A stretch of 64,000 nt of DNA from Rutstroemia sp. NJR-2017a BVV2 (Eukaryota; Ascomycota; Leotiomycetes; Helotiales; Rutstroemiaceae), in the NCBI GenBank assembly GCA_002946415.1, contig NJPS01000059.1:62001-126000 (forward strand). The letters are read 5' to 3'. Below are positions 35,144-48,232 of the stretch, one piece after another. Numbering within the stretch: position 1 is the stretch's first letter; each line of letters opens with the position of its first letter. The position numbers and the translations under genes were made by a program. The notes under the pieces were generated by a model. That model worked only from the letters and a program-made list of their open reading frames with translations. It ran no database searches and was not told the DNA's origin.

Positions 35144-36196
35144 GGTGGGTGTCCGGGTTAGGAGTTGTTGATGGTGACTATGGAATGTTTGGCCCTGAGA
35201 ATAAGTCTTGATTTATAGTCTTGAATCATGATCGTCCGAAATCAGCCCTCGAGAAGCAACGAGGAGAAAATATCCATGCCTTTCGTCCGATTCCACATAG
35301 GGACGAGGAACTCGTCTGGCAGCAGTCAATTTTCGTATTAGTGTACAAAATCGTCTCCACCTGCTTCGTATATTTTCAATCTGCAACCGCTCATCTCCTC
35401 TTGACTCCTATTTAACCTTAAATCGGAAAATTAACACGCAGTTCATGCGACCCAAAATCGATCATAACACCAAGGCGAAGGTGGGGAACCCGTTTCCAGA
35501 AGTCGAAGGGAGGAATCCAGAGAGACGAATCATCGAAGTGCCGATATTAAATGCAAAGCTTATCCCCCGCAAAGAAACACAGTTCTGTTTCAAAATTAGG
35601 CAGATTAATTACAATCTAATCAATTTAGCCTCGTGGGCTATAGCCTAAAACACAAGCTTTTGGGCTTTCTCCACTAAAGTGCCTTGGAGTTAATCTTATT
35701 TAAAAGTAGGGGCATCAAGTAAATTGTTTCCGTTTTGCTTTCCCAAGTGTGCAAGTCGTGCAATCCGGGCTTCACTCCATCAGCAAGTTCTTAATGCGGA
35801 GTAGTCACTCACCCATTCGTCCAAGATAATCAAGCTGTAAACGACTCTTCTTGGCGGGACAATCTAAATGGCGCGCATGAAACTGGTTTCTGTACCGATG
35901 TGTTTGTTCAAATCAGGCGGGAAAATCATTTTCAGGTGAGCCTCATAATTAGACTCTTCTGGTCAATCCATGGTCAATCCAATACCTTCTGATTTAACTG
36001 GGTATGATACATACACATGCTGGCATGATCATGTACGAAGTACATAACTACCAGACGTTGCTTTGCTCAGCCGTCACCAGCAATTTAACGACGAGAGACG
36101 CTCTTGCGGCGTTGATTACAATAATACTTTGCAGTGGGCATTTGACAGCCCAAATTTGCTGCCATGTGGTTAAAGTATTTTCCTAAGCCCGAACCA
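35144..36196. other. Intergenic, no gene
   Basis: Promoter side of the esterase. Frames at 35221-35415 and 35445-35648 have no recognisable product. TTAGCC (reverse complement of GGCTAA) occurs at 35,625-35,630. Confidence 0.45.
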
Positions 36197-38366
36197 TCAT
36201 AGGGCCGGCGAGAAGCCTTCGACTTTCACGATCCACTCTTCAGGGAAGTGAGGTCCCACTTCATCGTCCCAGCCTCCCGCCATCATGGCCATAGCCAGCA
36301 TGAAGGCGCTCGCTCCCGGGAAGTACGGAGTGGGTACTCTATTACTCTCCGGATACCCTGCGTCATCAAAGGAAAACGCAGGATCCAGAAGATATGCCAC
36401 AGCTTGGTTCACATTACCTAATCTCAACTGATTCATTGCGAGCAGTGGCCAGTCCCAGCCATAAAGGTTATCCCAATTCCATAGCCTAAGAACCTTCTCT
36501 GCGGTATTCCTGACGCATGTCATATCCAACGCCGGGCCACTCCTTGGCGGTGGTAGAAGACCATATATACCTGTCATTGCCGGGTGATCCTCAACGGTGG
36601 TATTATTGCCCCACATGTCAGGGATTCCTTCATACACAGCAAATGTACTATCAACGGTAGGTAGTGGTGCGAGATTGTCCCTAACAGTGGTCCAGCTTGT
36701 CGGCACCTTCTCATTCAACCTTTCTTTCCAGGTAATGGCGACATCTAGGCCAAATCTCCAGTAAGCAATCTCAAAGGCCGGGTTTATTGTTGCGTTCTCA
36801 TTGGTATTCTCTGACACAGGATACATAGGTGGCCCGAGATCGTATACCTTTGTGCTATGGTTATAGAACGCATAAGATGCCATGAAATCCGCAGAAGCTT
36901 CTAGAATGGCATTCCACTTCTGCAGAGTAGTGGTATTTGGGAATGAACGGTATTCGAGCTCTGCGAAATACATTGGATGGGGCTGCTGCCAGATAAGTAG
37001 GGCATTGATATCGCCTGGTGTAGATCTTCCCGTTGGATCAGACATCTTTCCCCAGCGAGCACCATCATAGCCTTGTCTCCTGGCTCGTTGATACGATGAC
37101 GGCAGGAATAAATTGTACATTTTTGGGATGCTGCGCCACAACATGGTCCAGCGATTCCAACGACCCCAATGAAGAAGATGCCACAGCGTCATCTCAAGGT
37201 GGAATTTCCCATACCATCCATTGTTGGTCAGGCCTGATTCCTGTGGTGAATTGTTGTTGGGTGCTTCATTAATGGCCAGTAGGTACTGAGATAGGATTGT
37301 TCTGCGCTGAAGCTCTTTGGCTTTACTCGATGATGATCCAGTCAAGTCAATGAAAGCTCCGTCCTGCCAGTATGATTTCCACCATGTAGTGGACGCATTG
37401 GCAATGGAGTAGTAGTCTCTTCCTCCCACCATCAAGGATGCGGAGAACTTTGCAGTAAGTTGCGCCTGTGTTACTCCGTCTGCAAAGCCAAGTATGTAAC
37501 GATGGGTATCAGGAAGCGGGCCAATGACTTGGCCATCACCGTTCCAAGTGATAGAGTTAAAGTACGTAGTATTGTCTATATTATGCTGGATTACAGCGGC
37601 TCCATCTCTCGTCGAAAGTTTCGTATCGTGTTTCGCAACCGCGTTAAAAACTCCGACTGAAGGCGAATCAAACTTGCTGATGTCGGGATAGGGGTAATCA
37701 AAGAATATCCCCAGCTCTCCGGCTGACAGCAGCGAGGAATGAATTTGGATGGCCAGCGTATCAGAATCCGGATCGCACCAAGTGGTTACATTTACAGTTG
37801 AACCATTCAATGCAAACGAGGACGAAATTTTTCCTGTCCAAAGGTCTAAAAACTGGGTTTTCTGAGAAAGTGTGCTTTCATTGATAACAGAGTTCTTGAA
37901 CCAAAATCCAATAGTTCCCAGATTTATTCTCTGCGGATTATTGACGAGCCAGTTCGAAATATTTGTCTCGGCTGGGTTCTGGATCTCATAATTAACGAGA
38001 TGTCCATGAGTCCAGTAATCCAATCCAGTAAAGTCTAGTATGAGTCAATATCTAGCCATTCAACGAGACAAGATATAGAGAGATCATACCGTCTATGGAA
38101 GTCTGGTTAGCTGCAGTTGGTAAACTGAAGTTATGCCATCCCCAGCTGGAAAGAGTCGCAAATGGAGTGAAAGTTTGCAAGCCCGTTACATCGACCCCGA
38201 AAGCAAAGTTGCCGTTGCCAACCTGCAGTGGTGTAGTCCTGGAGCTCGCATTACGTTGAGGGTTGAACGCCTCGACAACTTGTTTTCTGTTGATCAATTC
38301 TTCCGCATTTGTAAGTGGCAAGAAATTTGTAAAGGCCAGGAGGACCCAGTCCGTGTTGAATATCAT
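36197..38366 (-). CDS. Six-hairpin glycosidase, GH65-like (704 aa)
   Basis: Proposed complement(join(36197..38034, 38090..38366)) with a 55-bp intron (GTATGA...ATACTAG). MIFNTDWVLLAFTNFLPLTNA is a probable signal peptide. An N-terminal beta-sandwich region (VGNGNFAFGVDVTGLQTF) precedes an alpha/alpha-barrel region with NNGWYGKFHLEMTLWHLLHW (the K-F-H-x-E-M block seen in GH65-like fungal proteins), RWGKMSDPTGR, LIWQQPHPMYFAELEYR and WGWDWPLLAMNQLRLG. Several N-glycosylation sequons are present. The architecture is that of fungal six-hairpin glycosidases annotated as GH65-like; related barrels also occur in GH95 (fucosidase) and GH78. Substrate uncertain; the location between xylan genes suggests a side-chain or hemicellulose oligosaccharide. 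Confidence 0.8.
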
Positions 38367-39503
38367 AACAACGGTGTAAGATATCAGCGCATAGTCATAG
38401 CAGTGATAGCAGTGATGGTGTTGTTAATTCCTGGTTTTCTCGGGCTCAGCATTGTTAGAACAGAATAAAGTCACGACTGGATTCGCATTCAGCATGCATT
38501 ATTGCTAAATTTGCGTAGGAATTTGAATGTCTCCGCATATACTGACTGTTTCACAAACTACTGTCTAGTTGGGGGTCTTCGTGATCTACCTATTTGCTGT
38601 TCCAGTCCCTTGAAATGAAAGCTTGACGGCGGATCAACATACCGAAATAGCGAGAACTATGCGATCATATGCCACCCAAATACGGTAGACAATATTTCCC
38701 TAGAGAAGTTCATTTAGCCTATTGAATATACGGAGTGAAAAGAGCAATGCGGGGTAGTGTGGGGTTACAAGTTACTGCTGAACTCACGTCATCACACTTT
38801 AATAGTATATTTTGAATGCGGAAAAATTATTTGCTTGAATTGCGAATTAAGTTCTCCGTGTCAGACACTCAGATATCCCATACTGTACTCTCTACCCTAC
38901 GAGCAGTTTCATCCGCGAAGAGGTTAAATTTCTTAACTTATTTTGAGTGTCTATTTACACGAATGTATAATGCACCATGCATGACGGTAGAGTCCTACGT
39001 CTGGCCACATGGCGGTGGAAGAAGAAATTAAGTGAAGACTATGAAGTACCTGTATAATATAGCAGTACCACATCAAGATTGACCAGGTTTTGAAATAAGC
39101 ATCAAAAATATGATCATAGGAACAGTCACAGTTACATCTTCGCTATTTGCTAGGTACCGGAACTTTTCATAGCATACTGATCAATCTGCAGCTCCTTGCC
39201 TTACAGCTTACTGGCTCTCCTTGGAAGCTCAACTTCACATCGCCCTGGAAACATTTTTGGAATTATCTGCGGAAGCATCTGAAACATGAAAACGAGAGAG
39301 ACAATGAAATCATTGAAAAAAGTAGAACGAGCTACGTCCCATAATTGCCAAACCCCGGCAAGTTGACGAGTTGCGGACTGGCCCTTAAGCCCCTGCTGTA
39401 AACTTTGGAGCCTGTGCAGCGACAGTGGGTGTGATTCGAAAGACGTCGATGCTTCACAAGAGTTAGTTTCCATCTCCACGAACCATTTCAACCAAGTTGC
39501 TCA
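38367..39503. other. Intergenic, no gene
   Basis: Between the glycosidase start and the xylosidase stop. Short frames at 38816-39031 and 39147-39491 on both strands lack coding features. Confidence 0.45.
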
Positions 39504-42500
39504 CTAGTAATAGCCACCACAGGACTCCTCGGAATTGCCAGTACATTTGTGATTGCAATTAGATGCGTCAGATATAACACCAGAACTTGAAATATTACTA
39601 CCACACCAACACTCCCTGTACCGAACGAAGAAGAGTTAGTAGATGGATCGAGTTAACAATTTCTTGATTGTATGACCACACTTACCGCCCGTATTCCAGA
39701 CCAGCATATTGATATCCAGAAGCGTGGCAGGTGAGAGCGCATTCTTGAGGTGTGTTGGTATTTGTATTCGTAGTCATAGATCCATTCAATGTTCGCGTAT
39801 TGCCATCACTATAACATCCAAGATGTAAGATAGAAGGTGGAGCAACAGTTGGAGGAATTGGGACAGATTCGATCAACGTTTCTGCACCAGTGAGCGTGAA
39901 CGAGTACGATAGAGCGGGCTCATTATCAAGCGTCAAAATATAGGTACCGGGGTAAATAATGAAGCTACCATTGGTCGCTACACGCGCGAGAGAGCCAAGC
40001 GTCAAAGAGAAAGTGAGAGTGTCTGAGCCGTTAGCTTTAACATCGAATAAACGATCGTAGGAAACAAGTGTCTTAATGGGATAAGGACTTGGGCCTGCGT
40101 TGATTGTAGATATAAAGAGAAGTCCCACGTAGTCGGAAACCATACTCCCAGTGTTAGTCACCTTTGCAGTGACGGTCGAAAAAGTGGTCGTCTCGATGAT
40201 AGATGATGCTCCATTCACAAGAGTTGAGATTTCGTAGGTGGATGAAGGTACAGCGCTCCATGCAAATGTGAAGTTGGTGTAATGTAAGCCGTGGCCAAAG
40301 GGAAGAACCGGGGTTGTGTACCACATGTATGTTCTCCCTGGATGAGCGGTGGTGGGACGAAGACCGGGGTTGAAAATGCTGACTTCATCGGCATAGTTGG
40401 CTGGATATTGCGTGACGGGAAGTCTCCCGGCAATAGTTCGGGTACCGTCGAGAATATCACGCAAGGCGTTGCCTCCCGCCTGCCCTGGATACCCAGCCCA
40501 TAACAGAGAATTGACCTTGGAATTGCCCAAGAGAGCTGTGTCGTCGAGTTGACCGCCACCAAATTGCACCACGATAAGTTTCTTGCCCAAGCCTGCTAGT
40601 TCATTAATGAGAGTGAGCTGATTGCCTGGCCAGGTAACTGATATTCTGTCTCGCCCTTCGGCTTCAATGGAGGTGTCAATCCCTCCACAATAAATAACAT
40701 AATCTGCATTACCCGCTGCAGTCAGGGTCGCAGCAAAATCGGAAGTATCGTTGCTATTAATTGTTGTCCCTCTATGGTAGGTGACATTCTTCCATGATGC
40801 TTTGAACGCAGTTAATGGACTGATCAAGAAAGGAGCGTCTCCATAATAGTTTCCTTGCATCTGAGATGTTGCGTTGGCCCATGGACCGATAATGACAACA
40901 TTTGATGGAGACTTGGGAAGAGGCAGCGTCCCATCGTTCTTGAGCAATACCATGCCTTCAACAGCAGCCTCATACGCTAGGCGCTGGGCCTCGGCAGTAT
41001 TCACGTCTTGCCAGCCTATGGAAGAATAAGGAGACGTATCGCCAAAGTATCCGACATTTACTAATGAGGTATAAAGGCGTGAGAGTGATTGATTAATGAC
41101 TGCATCAGTTGTGGTCCCAGCAGACACAGCATCAGTTAGCGAGTTGTAAATCGTTCCCGATTCACATGCAAGATCTGTGCCAGCATTGAGAGCTACTGCT
41201 GCAGCATTGACTGAGCCGTTGACATAGTGGTGATCATTGTAGATATTTGTAACAGCAGCACAGTCGGAAGTAACCCACTGATAAGGCTTCTTCCAACCCC
41301 AATGGTCTCGAAGCATTGTCTGAAGAAGATATCGATTGGCACAGGAGGGTATACCATTGACCGCATTGTACGAGCACATAACAGCCCCGACCTTGGCATC
41401 CCTGGCACAAGTTTTAAAAGGGACCATATAGTATTCCGAGAGTTCTTGTGGTGTAGGATCATAGTCGTAGCTGTTACGCCCAGTTTCGACATCGTAAACC
41501 GCATAGTGCTTGCAAGTAGCAATCACCTGTTTCTCGGCAGGATCAATACCGCCCTCTAATCCAGGGATAAGGCTCATAATATACCGCGAAATACGGTATG
41601 GATCCTCGCCAGGAGTTTCGAGTCCTCGGCCCCAACGTGGGTCTTTGAAACCGTTAATGTTGGGAGTCCAGAAGTCATAACCAGCCTTGCCAACATTAGC
41701 AAAAGCGCGTCCCTCCCTTCCGACGATCTTCGCAATTGAGTTCACCAAAGCGTCATCAAATGCTGCAGAGGTAAGAATCGGCATTGGGAAACTTGTGGCG
41801 TAGCTGAAATTCCCACCGCTCGTAAAGGCAACGCCAGGACTACCAGCAACTCCATGAAGTGCTTCATTCCACCAATTGTAGGCAGGCAAACCGAGTCTTA
41901 CGACACCAGGGGCCGCGTTTTCCATATTAGCAGTCTTCTCAGCGAGCGTCATAGCACCAATGAGCCCAGAAACACGATCTGTAATGCTCAATGACGCATC
42001 GCAAATAGAAAGCGAACAAAGAGGATCTCTGGTGCAGTCGGGATGACCAATGCCAGCACTCGTGCTAGGATCGGTTGATGGGTTGGAAATTTTGTAGATA
42101 TCAATGCTGGAAAAATCAATAAAGCCCAGTTAAGCTTTGAATATAAGACGTACAACCAAGTTCCTCCACATATCTGGGTCGAATTACCCGGGCATGTAGC
42201 AGTACAAGCCGTGGCGGCCACTTGAGTTGCATTATTAGTAATGAAAGATCCGCAATAACACTGACTGTAAGTACATTAGATTTTATGCAGTGTAGAGATT
42301 CCATGCAAAACGTACGTGCTGTATTCAACGCCGGCGTACGCATATCCAGCGTTACCACAGAGGTTGGCACAGTTCTGAGGATCATTTCCACCTGGGACAG
42401 TATTGAACTGAGCATTTGGCAGTGCTCGTTCTTGTGCATCAGTATAACAGCCAACAAAGGTTATGTTTGCCGTGTAGAGCTCTGGAGCAGGAAGACATGC

Positions 42501-42596
42501 TGCTCTCCGAACCCTGCCATATTCATGTGCAAGGACGGAACTTATAAATATGATATATGCATTCCATATTAGCTTCTTGAAGTGGATAACTGACAT
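39504..42596 (-). CDS. GH3 beta-xylosidase flanked by two WSC domains (974 aa)
   Basis: Proposed complement(join(39504..39615, 39686..42106, 42154..42264, 42316..42596)). A hydrophobic N-terminal signal (LIWNAYIIFISSVLA) is followed by an N-terminal WSC domain (FVGCYTDAQERAL, NCANLCGNAGYAYAGVEY, QCYCG, CPGNSTQICGGTWF). The GH3 catalytic domain starts near residue 165: YNWWNEALHG, PNINGFKDPRWGRGLETPGEDP, ATCKHYAVYD and QWVTSDCAAV with the nucleophile Asp near 412. The second GH3 domain and an FnIII-like domain (PFGHGLHYTNFTF) follow. A C-terminal WSC (LGCYSDGNTRTLNG...ECWCGSN...CTGNSEESCGGYY) ends the prot­ein. Closest in layout to exo-1,4-beta-xylosidases such as XlnD, releasing xylose from xylo-oligosaccharides. 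Donors GTACGT, GTACGT and GTAAGT support the joins. Confidence 0.9.
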
Positions 42597-43290
42597 GTCG
42601 TCGAAATAATATCGTGATGAGATCGGATAACCATTAAAGAACTTCTAGTTCGGTGGATTGATCTGATCTAAAATGGAGAGGAAATACATACTTATCTGAT
42701 TTAAAGCTCCCTATTCCCTGAAATGCAAAGCAACGATAGAAAAATGCTTTTAGGCTATAGTCTGATTGAAGTGAGGAGTATTGCATCTGCGGTCGTGTTT
42801 TTAATCATGCAGAATGAGGTACTTTTTGATGTGAGTACATCCGAATGCATACAGATTTGTGCGGGGTTTTGGTGTCACCTCGTGAGATGATCATCAAGTT
42901 AACCTATGATTGAGAGAACGAAATCAGTATGCAAATTGCGAATGCAGGCGCCTTCCGAATATCGTTTGATAGAATCTGCATCGATGATGCAGATACACTA
43001 TAAGGTTGATTTTGGTTGTAGCAAGTCGGATTCTCCCAGCGGCGTACTGTGACCTCTTGGTAGTGAAATAAATTTATATGCACGATGCTTGAAGGGCTGG
43101 GACTAATTGAACCTAGCTCGAATGGAAATCTCATAATTCGCTCTATCTTTTGTCTTCAGAGCTCTTCGAGTTGAGCTCCTTGAAGGCCTCCTTGAAGGCA
43201 CAACTGAAAGACTGTTGAGTTTGTACTTGGCTCGCTGGCTCGTTCTATTGTCCAAAGAGTCTATATAATTACATTTCCTTACAAATACAT
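42597..43290. other. Intergenic, no gene
   Basis: Promoter region of the xylosidase gene and 3' side of the membrane-protein gene. Small minus frames at 42904-43294 have no recognisable product. Confidence 0.45.
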
Positions 43291-44800
43291 TCAAGAACTC
43301 CTATGTATCTCTGTTGTATTCCCCACTATTCCCGCTGTTGAGTTTTGCGCCCGTTCCACATCCATATCCTCATAGGTAACCATCAAACTCATATTAACTT
43401 GTATTTGGTCCTTTCTCTCAGTTTCCGTACCCACAGAGCCAAACGGCGATTTTCCGACGCTGCATTGGCTCTTCGAAAGATTCGAGCTGGCTCGAAAACT
43501 ATTCTTTTGATCGAGTGACGTTCGAGCATGATCACTTGTCGACGGAGGCGAAATATCATCTAGTCTACCTGAAATGTTTGTGATAGACATGTGAGATACG
43601 AGTTCTGGGCGCAGTTCGTCCATGCTTATATTTTCGGTATCACCGCATGGGTAAACTTTTTTTCGCGAGGCGTAACGACCAGTTCGACCAGTGTTGGGAT
43701 CACGACTGGATTCTTTATAAGATGATGGCCTACGGCCAGTCTTCACTAGAATAACATGAAGTAAGGGGCGGAGTGTTGCACCGCATGCTGCTATTATGCC
43801 TACACCAACTTCGACCGTTGTCCAAAGAGCGAAATCGGTAGTGTTCCCTGGGTACGAAGAGTCAGCGTAGGTTACAATTTCGAGGAAATCCCAAGGAACA
43901 TACACAGAAAATCATCAAAACTCGCGATTTCAGCAACATACGGAATACGAATGACTGTAGAGATACTCGCGCTAGATTTGGTAATAGCAGTTAGCTTCGA
44001 TCCAACCAAGGAGACTGGTTCGTATCAAGAGAACCCACATCGCAGCAAAGCTCAGCAGACCGTTAACAACGATCTTCATGCGCTTGGACATCTGGAGATC
44101 CTTTATGATGAAGACGGGTAGCAGCCCGAACACCCAATCAGCAACAGCATTGATGCCAGAGGCAGCATAGGTCATGTAGGCGATAACCTTAGGACTAACA
44201 CAACCTTTCCGTTCCGGGATCATCCACCAGGCCGAGACAGGATGGCATTGAAAAATGACAATAAGTGTATAGACAGTTCCGAATATGCCTGTTCCGAAAA
44301 TGAATGTCCATAGGGTCCAAATATGATACTTTTTGATAGTGATACGTAGTAAGAAGAATCCGACCGATATCTTGAGTAAGCAGGCGCTGAGGACGTAGAA
44401 TATCTCACAGTAGAACCAGAACTATTGAAACTTTTATTAGCGTCATGAACTGTACAATAAAGTCTAGTGACTCCTCCAGAGCAGTAATTACCTCTAATGC
44501 TTTTTGTGCTTTTGCAAGTTCCAGATCATAAATGTGACGACCGGTTCCATTAGCAATACCACCCAACTGACATGCAAGGTATGCAGTATAGAAGGCCTAG
44601 CGATACACCAGAAATATTAGAGAGCCGAGTTTTCTCAAGTGCAGGAGAGATATTACCTGAGCGGCCATCATAAGCCAGTCATCTGAGCCAAATTGCGGTC
44701 GTAGAATTCCTCTTACATAAATACGCAAGAGAACGGCCACCCACGACAGTACAAAGAACAATATGTTCACTGGAAGTATTTGGGGGACTTTGCTTTCCAT
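43291..44800 (-). CDS. Rhodopsin-domain integral membrane protein (418 aa)
   Basis: Proposed complement(join(43291..43847, 43904..43971, 44039..44421, 44492..44596, 44657..44800)), start MESKVPQILPVNILFFVLSW. Signatures of the fungal rhodopsin-domain (PTH11-like/DUF3328-type) family are LLRIYVRGILRPQFGSDDWLM, GIANGTGRHIYDL, CEIFYVLSACLLKISVGFFLLR, CVSPKVIAYMTYAASGINAVADWVFGLLP, ASISTVIRIPYV and the final WTTVEVGVGIIAACGATLRPLL. Seven hydrophobic segments are followed by a ~110-residue Ser/Thr-rich cytoplasmic tail. No N-terminal CFEM domain. In plant pathogens, relatives act as putative receptors, but ligands are mostly unknown. Four 56-70 bp introns; the third uses a GTGGGT donor. Confidence 0.88.
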
Positions 44801-47800
44801 TGCCACGGTACGTCAACGACGCTTGTGGATACTGATGTCCTCGAATCTTGAAGGAAAATATGAACGGCCCGGCCCGATCCTTTGGAGCGGAGTAGCTGTC
44901 GAGGGCCCAGTGTCTTCAAAACCAGAGTCGATTCGCCGAACGAAGGAAAAAATGTTCGTAAAAGTCCCCAAAATTTTCGTTGAAGTATTATCAAGCATAT
45001 TTAAATACGGCCCTGATTTCCATTTCTATTCATAGGCGAGTTGATGGTGGATGAAGTTGTCTCAACTACGGCAGATGGTATTTCAATTTCATTGGTCACA
45101 ATAAACGAGGCCGAATCCCGGGAGTTTGGCACGGTCGCTGGACTTTCTCGGTCGGCTTCCTTTCTCTCTTTGCTTTTGTGCTACGCGGATCACTATGGAT
45201 TGTGTATTGCTTTTCCTGATTGATTCTACCAAATTCGCCGCCTCGAATCCAATGCTATAGACAGAGGCATAGACAGGTGAAAGTGGGGAGAAAAGAAGAA
45301 AAAGAAAGAAAACGAAATCGTGGTGAAAGAGTTTGCTCCTAGTTTCTCGGTTTCATTTCAGCCACGGCATAGTTACACGGGGATCATTATCTCAGATCAG
45401 AAGAAGCACCATCTTAGTAATGATACTACTCGGTCCGGATGGTCTCCAGCCAAAGAAACCCCTGTTTTCGTTGATCCATGTAGTTGATCGGATATCTGGA
45501 CGGAACTGTCAAAGGAATATCGGCAAATAAAAATGACTCAGGTCCTGGCAAGGGGTGAAGCTAAGAAAGCGACTAGTCTGATGCAAGCAGATAAATCCAG
45601 TATACGTATGAACAGGAGAAGCTTCCATCCGGCGGGCTTCCGCTCTGGAAAGCAAGTATTACCATAACTTATCTACATCGAAATCATGTTTCAGAGTTTG
45701 ATCTTATCTACTGGCCGTGTCGCCTTGAATACACGAACGTGCACACATTTCGCCACAGATTACCGGGACTTCGGTGAGTCGCGCCTGCCAAGAATTCAAT
45801 CAAGGACGACACCTCTGTACGGTATCGTTTTGCGTGCACAAACCACTCGCTAATCCATCTGCACCGCCTGCACCGCCTGCAAAGGGTAAAAGCTTCATGC
45901 TCTTTCTATCAATCTTTTCTCTCTCCGCGAGATCTCGATGTTCTAGATAAGATGCAAGCTGCAAGGCACTACCTACAGGCTTGTAGTATTGGGTATTCCT
46001 CCAAGGAGTGCTTCCACTAGTAGGGTTGGAAGAGCAGACTTTTATCTTCGCTGGTGCTGTAAAATTCAATCCCACCGCGCCAGACAATTGTTTTTCCTTG
46101 TCAAGTAAGAGTGCAGTATGTACTAGACGTGTCGACGATCCGTAGATGGTACCCAGGAAATCCGGTAGATGTACTCGAGTAAGCAATGGATTTCTCCCCT
46201 CAACCTCATTTTGTTACTTCCCCTTAAGCCTCACAACCTGACAGTGAACTAATTACGTGTGCGTTCCATGATTACAATGCGGTTGTTCTCCGCTTTAAGA
46301 TCTATGACTGTCACAGAACCCCTACCCATTCGGCGAACCGTGCGAGGGGTGCAATACGAAACTGGTTCCATTATTGTCAAACCCGGTGGCTCTTATGGTA
46401 GGTGATGTTCGCCCGGCTCGAAAGTAATCTCGTGGGGAAGAGTTGTCAGATGTGAGGTGGCCCCATATTTTCTCAATCGATTCGTAATGGGTATTGAATG
46501 CAAAGAATATTACGAACGTAGAAGCAAGATATTCCGTTGTTTGACTCTGCTTGTAAAATTGCCCCGGCGCCCACATTGTGATCTTCTTCATTACTGTACT
46601 CTGCATGTTTGTCCATCGATTAGTCTGGGACTGGGAAGCGCCATAATCTAATTTGATTGTTTTTCTTCCGCAGCCGGGCTGAAGAATGTTCAGCCTGGAT
46701 TCGTTCGTTAGTGCTAGTACATAGACGAGGTTGGGGACACTCAATTTAGAGAAATTTAGTGAAGCAACGAAAGCACAAATGACAAGACAATAAAAAATCC
46801 AATGACCAAATAATAGTATGTATCTATACTTATCAGGCTAGACCCACTAAAGGAGATACCAAGGTTCCGGTATCTCTCATGTCTTGCAGATGGAAATCTT
46901 CATGCCTACATTCACGAACTATTTGAATCAGAATATCCTCCATAATTCGCCGGATGTTGAAGGCCACTAAACATAGTCAAATTCCATTTGGCAATTCTGA
47001 GGGCCAGTAATGAACGCAAGCTGGGTGTACAGGCTGAGGGCCGGAAATCATGAAAGGAGAAACTCATTCTAGACTTCCTTCTCATAGCAGTCCAATTCAC
47101 TGGTATCGGGTGTCCTTCGGTGAGCTAACACTCAGTGTTTTCCGTCATCTTTGGGTTTTGTATTTTCCATTCCTGAAGCATTGAGCAGTCGCTTGAGAGT
47201 TTGAGAGGCGTCTCTATGACAAGAGGCACTTTGCCGAGACTGAAGGGCCTTCCAGTCAGTCAGTGGTCGTCGTGGAGTCATGATTGCATGGCAGAACATG
47301 TGATCCACAAGGCTGAGGAATCTGTAGCTAAACGGGGCTGGCTGCTTACAGGATCCGATGTCTTTTGAATGAATGCTACCAACTATTCGGAATTGAGAGG
47401 AGAGGATGTTTGTTGAAGCTCGTATGCCCGCATTTACTACGAGCACAAGGCTAGTATTACAGACTCTATGTTTGGGTTGCTGCAGCCTTCTTTCGTCTGC
47501 CTCATTCATTGAAGAGAATTTTAGAGTGTGGGACGGGCCAGGTGGTGGGAGTACGGGCCTGAGGACATTATCGAATAATAGCATCGAAAAGCAATGTTCT
47601 CATTCTTACTCTCTGGAGCACCACGACAACTAGTGAACCAGCGCGGGTGATCATTATCACGACATAGGGCAGGTATTCTCTCGAGATGACCTCAACTTGA
47701 CATACTTGGGCATACGTAGATCCCGTAGTGAAACTTGCAAGCGAAAGTAAGTTTTTGCGGCCTCCTCTAGAACACAACTTCTCCGTTAAGATATGAATAA

Positions 47801-48232
47801 GCCATAGGGTATAGGGAATAAAGAAGCCCTAGTAGTAGACTATTTACCTTGACCAAAGGAAGCCAACTTCGACCCCAGACAAGTCGAATCGCCGAGCTCT
47901 GAGACTGTCAGCAGGAAAGGATCGGCGCCGAGTCGCGGAAGAGATTCCGCTTGCGATGACTGTGAGACTCGGAGAAGCTGGGCACAGGCTTCGTACATTC
48001 GCGAATTTTCGGAATATCAATGCGACAGCATGGAAAAATCATTTGATTGGTAGACAACACCCTAATCCTTTGAATCACAAAATCAACCGTTTCCGAGCCT
48101 TTGGTTTCCGCAAAGGTATCAAAAGCAAAGGCAATCATCCATTAGCGTCCCCAAATACGACACAAACCCAGACTAAAGATGCATAGATGAGCAGATAAAC
48201 ATTAAACGATTCCGGAGGCCCTTTCCACACGA
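44801..48232. other. 3.4-kb gene-poor interval
   Basis: Several minus frames (45800-46186, 46322-46744, 47132-47584, 48 kb edge) are open for 120-150 codons but begin with TTG/GTG or lack recognisable domains, and I cannot splice them into a sensible product. They may be remnants of a decayed gene. No LTR or LINE signature is seen. Confidence 0.4.

Noticed and set aside
45800..47584. Minus-strand ORFs of 128, 140 and 150 codons as a gene
   Set aside because: Non-ATG starts, no splice path that joins them, and no recognisable domain.
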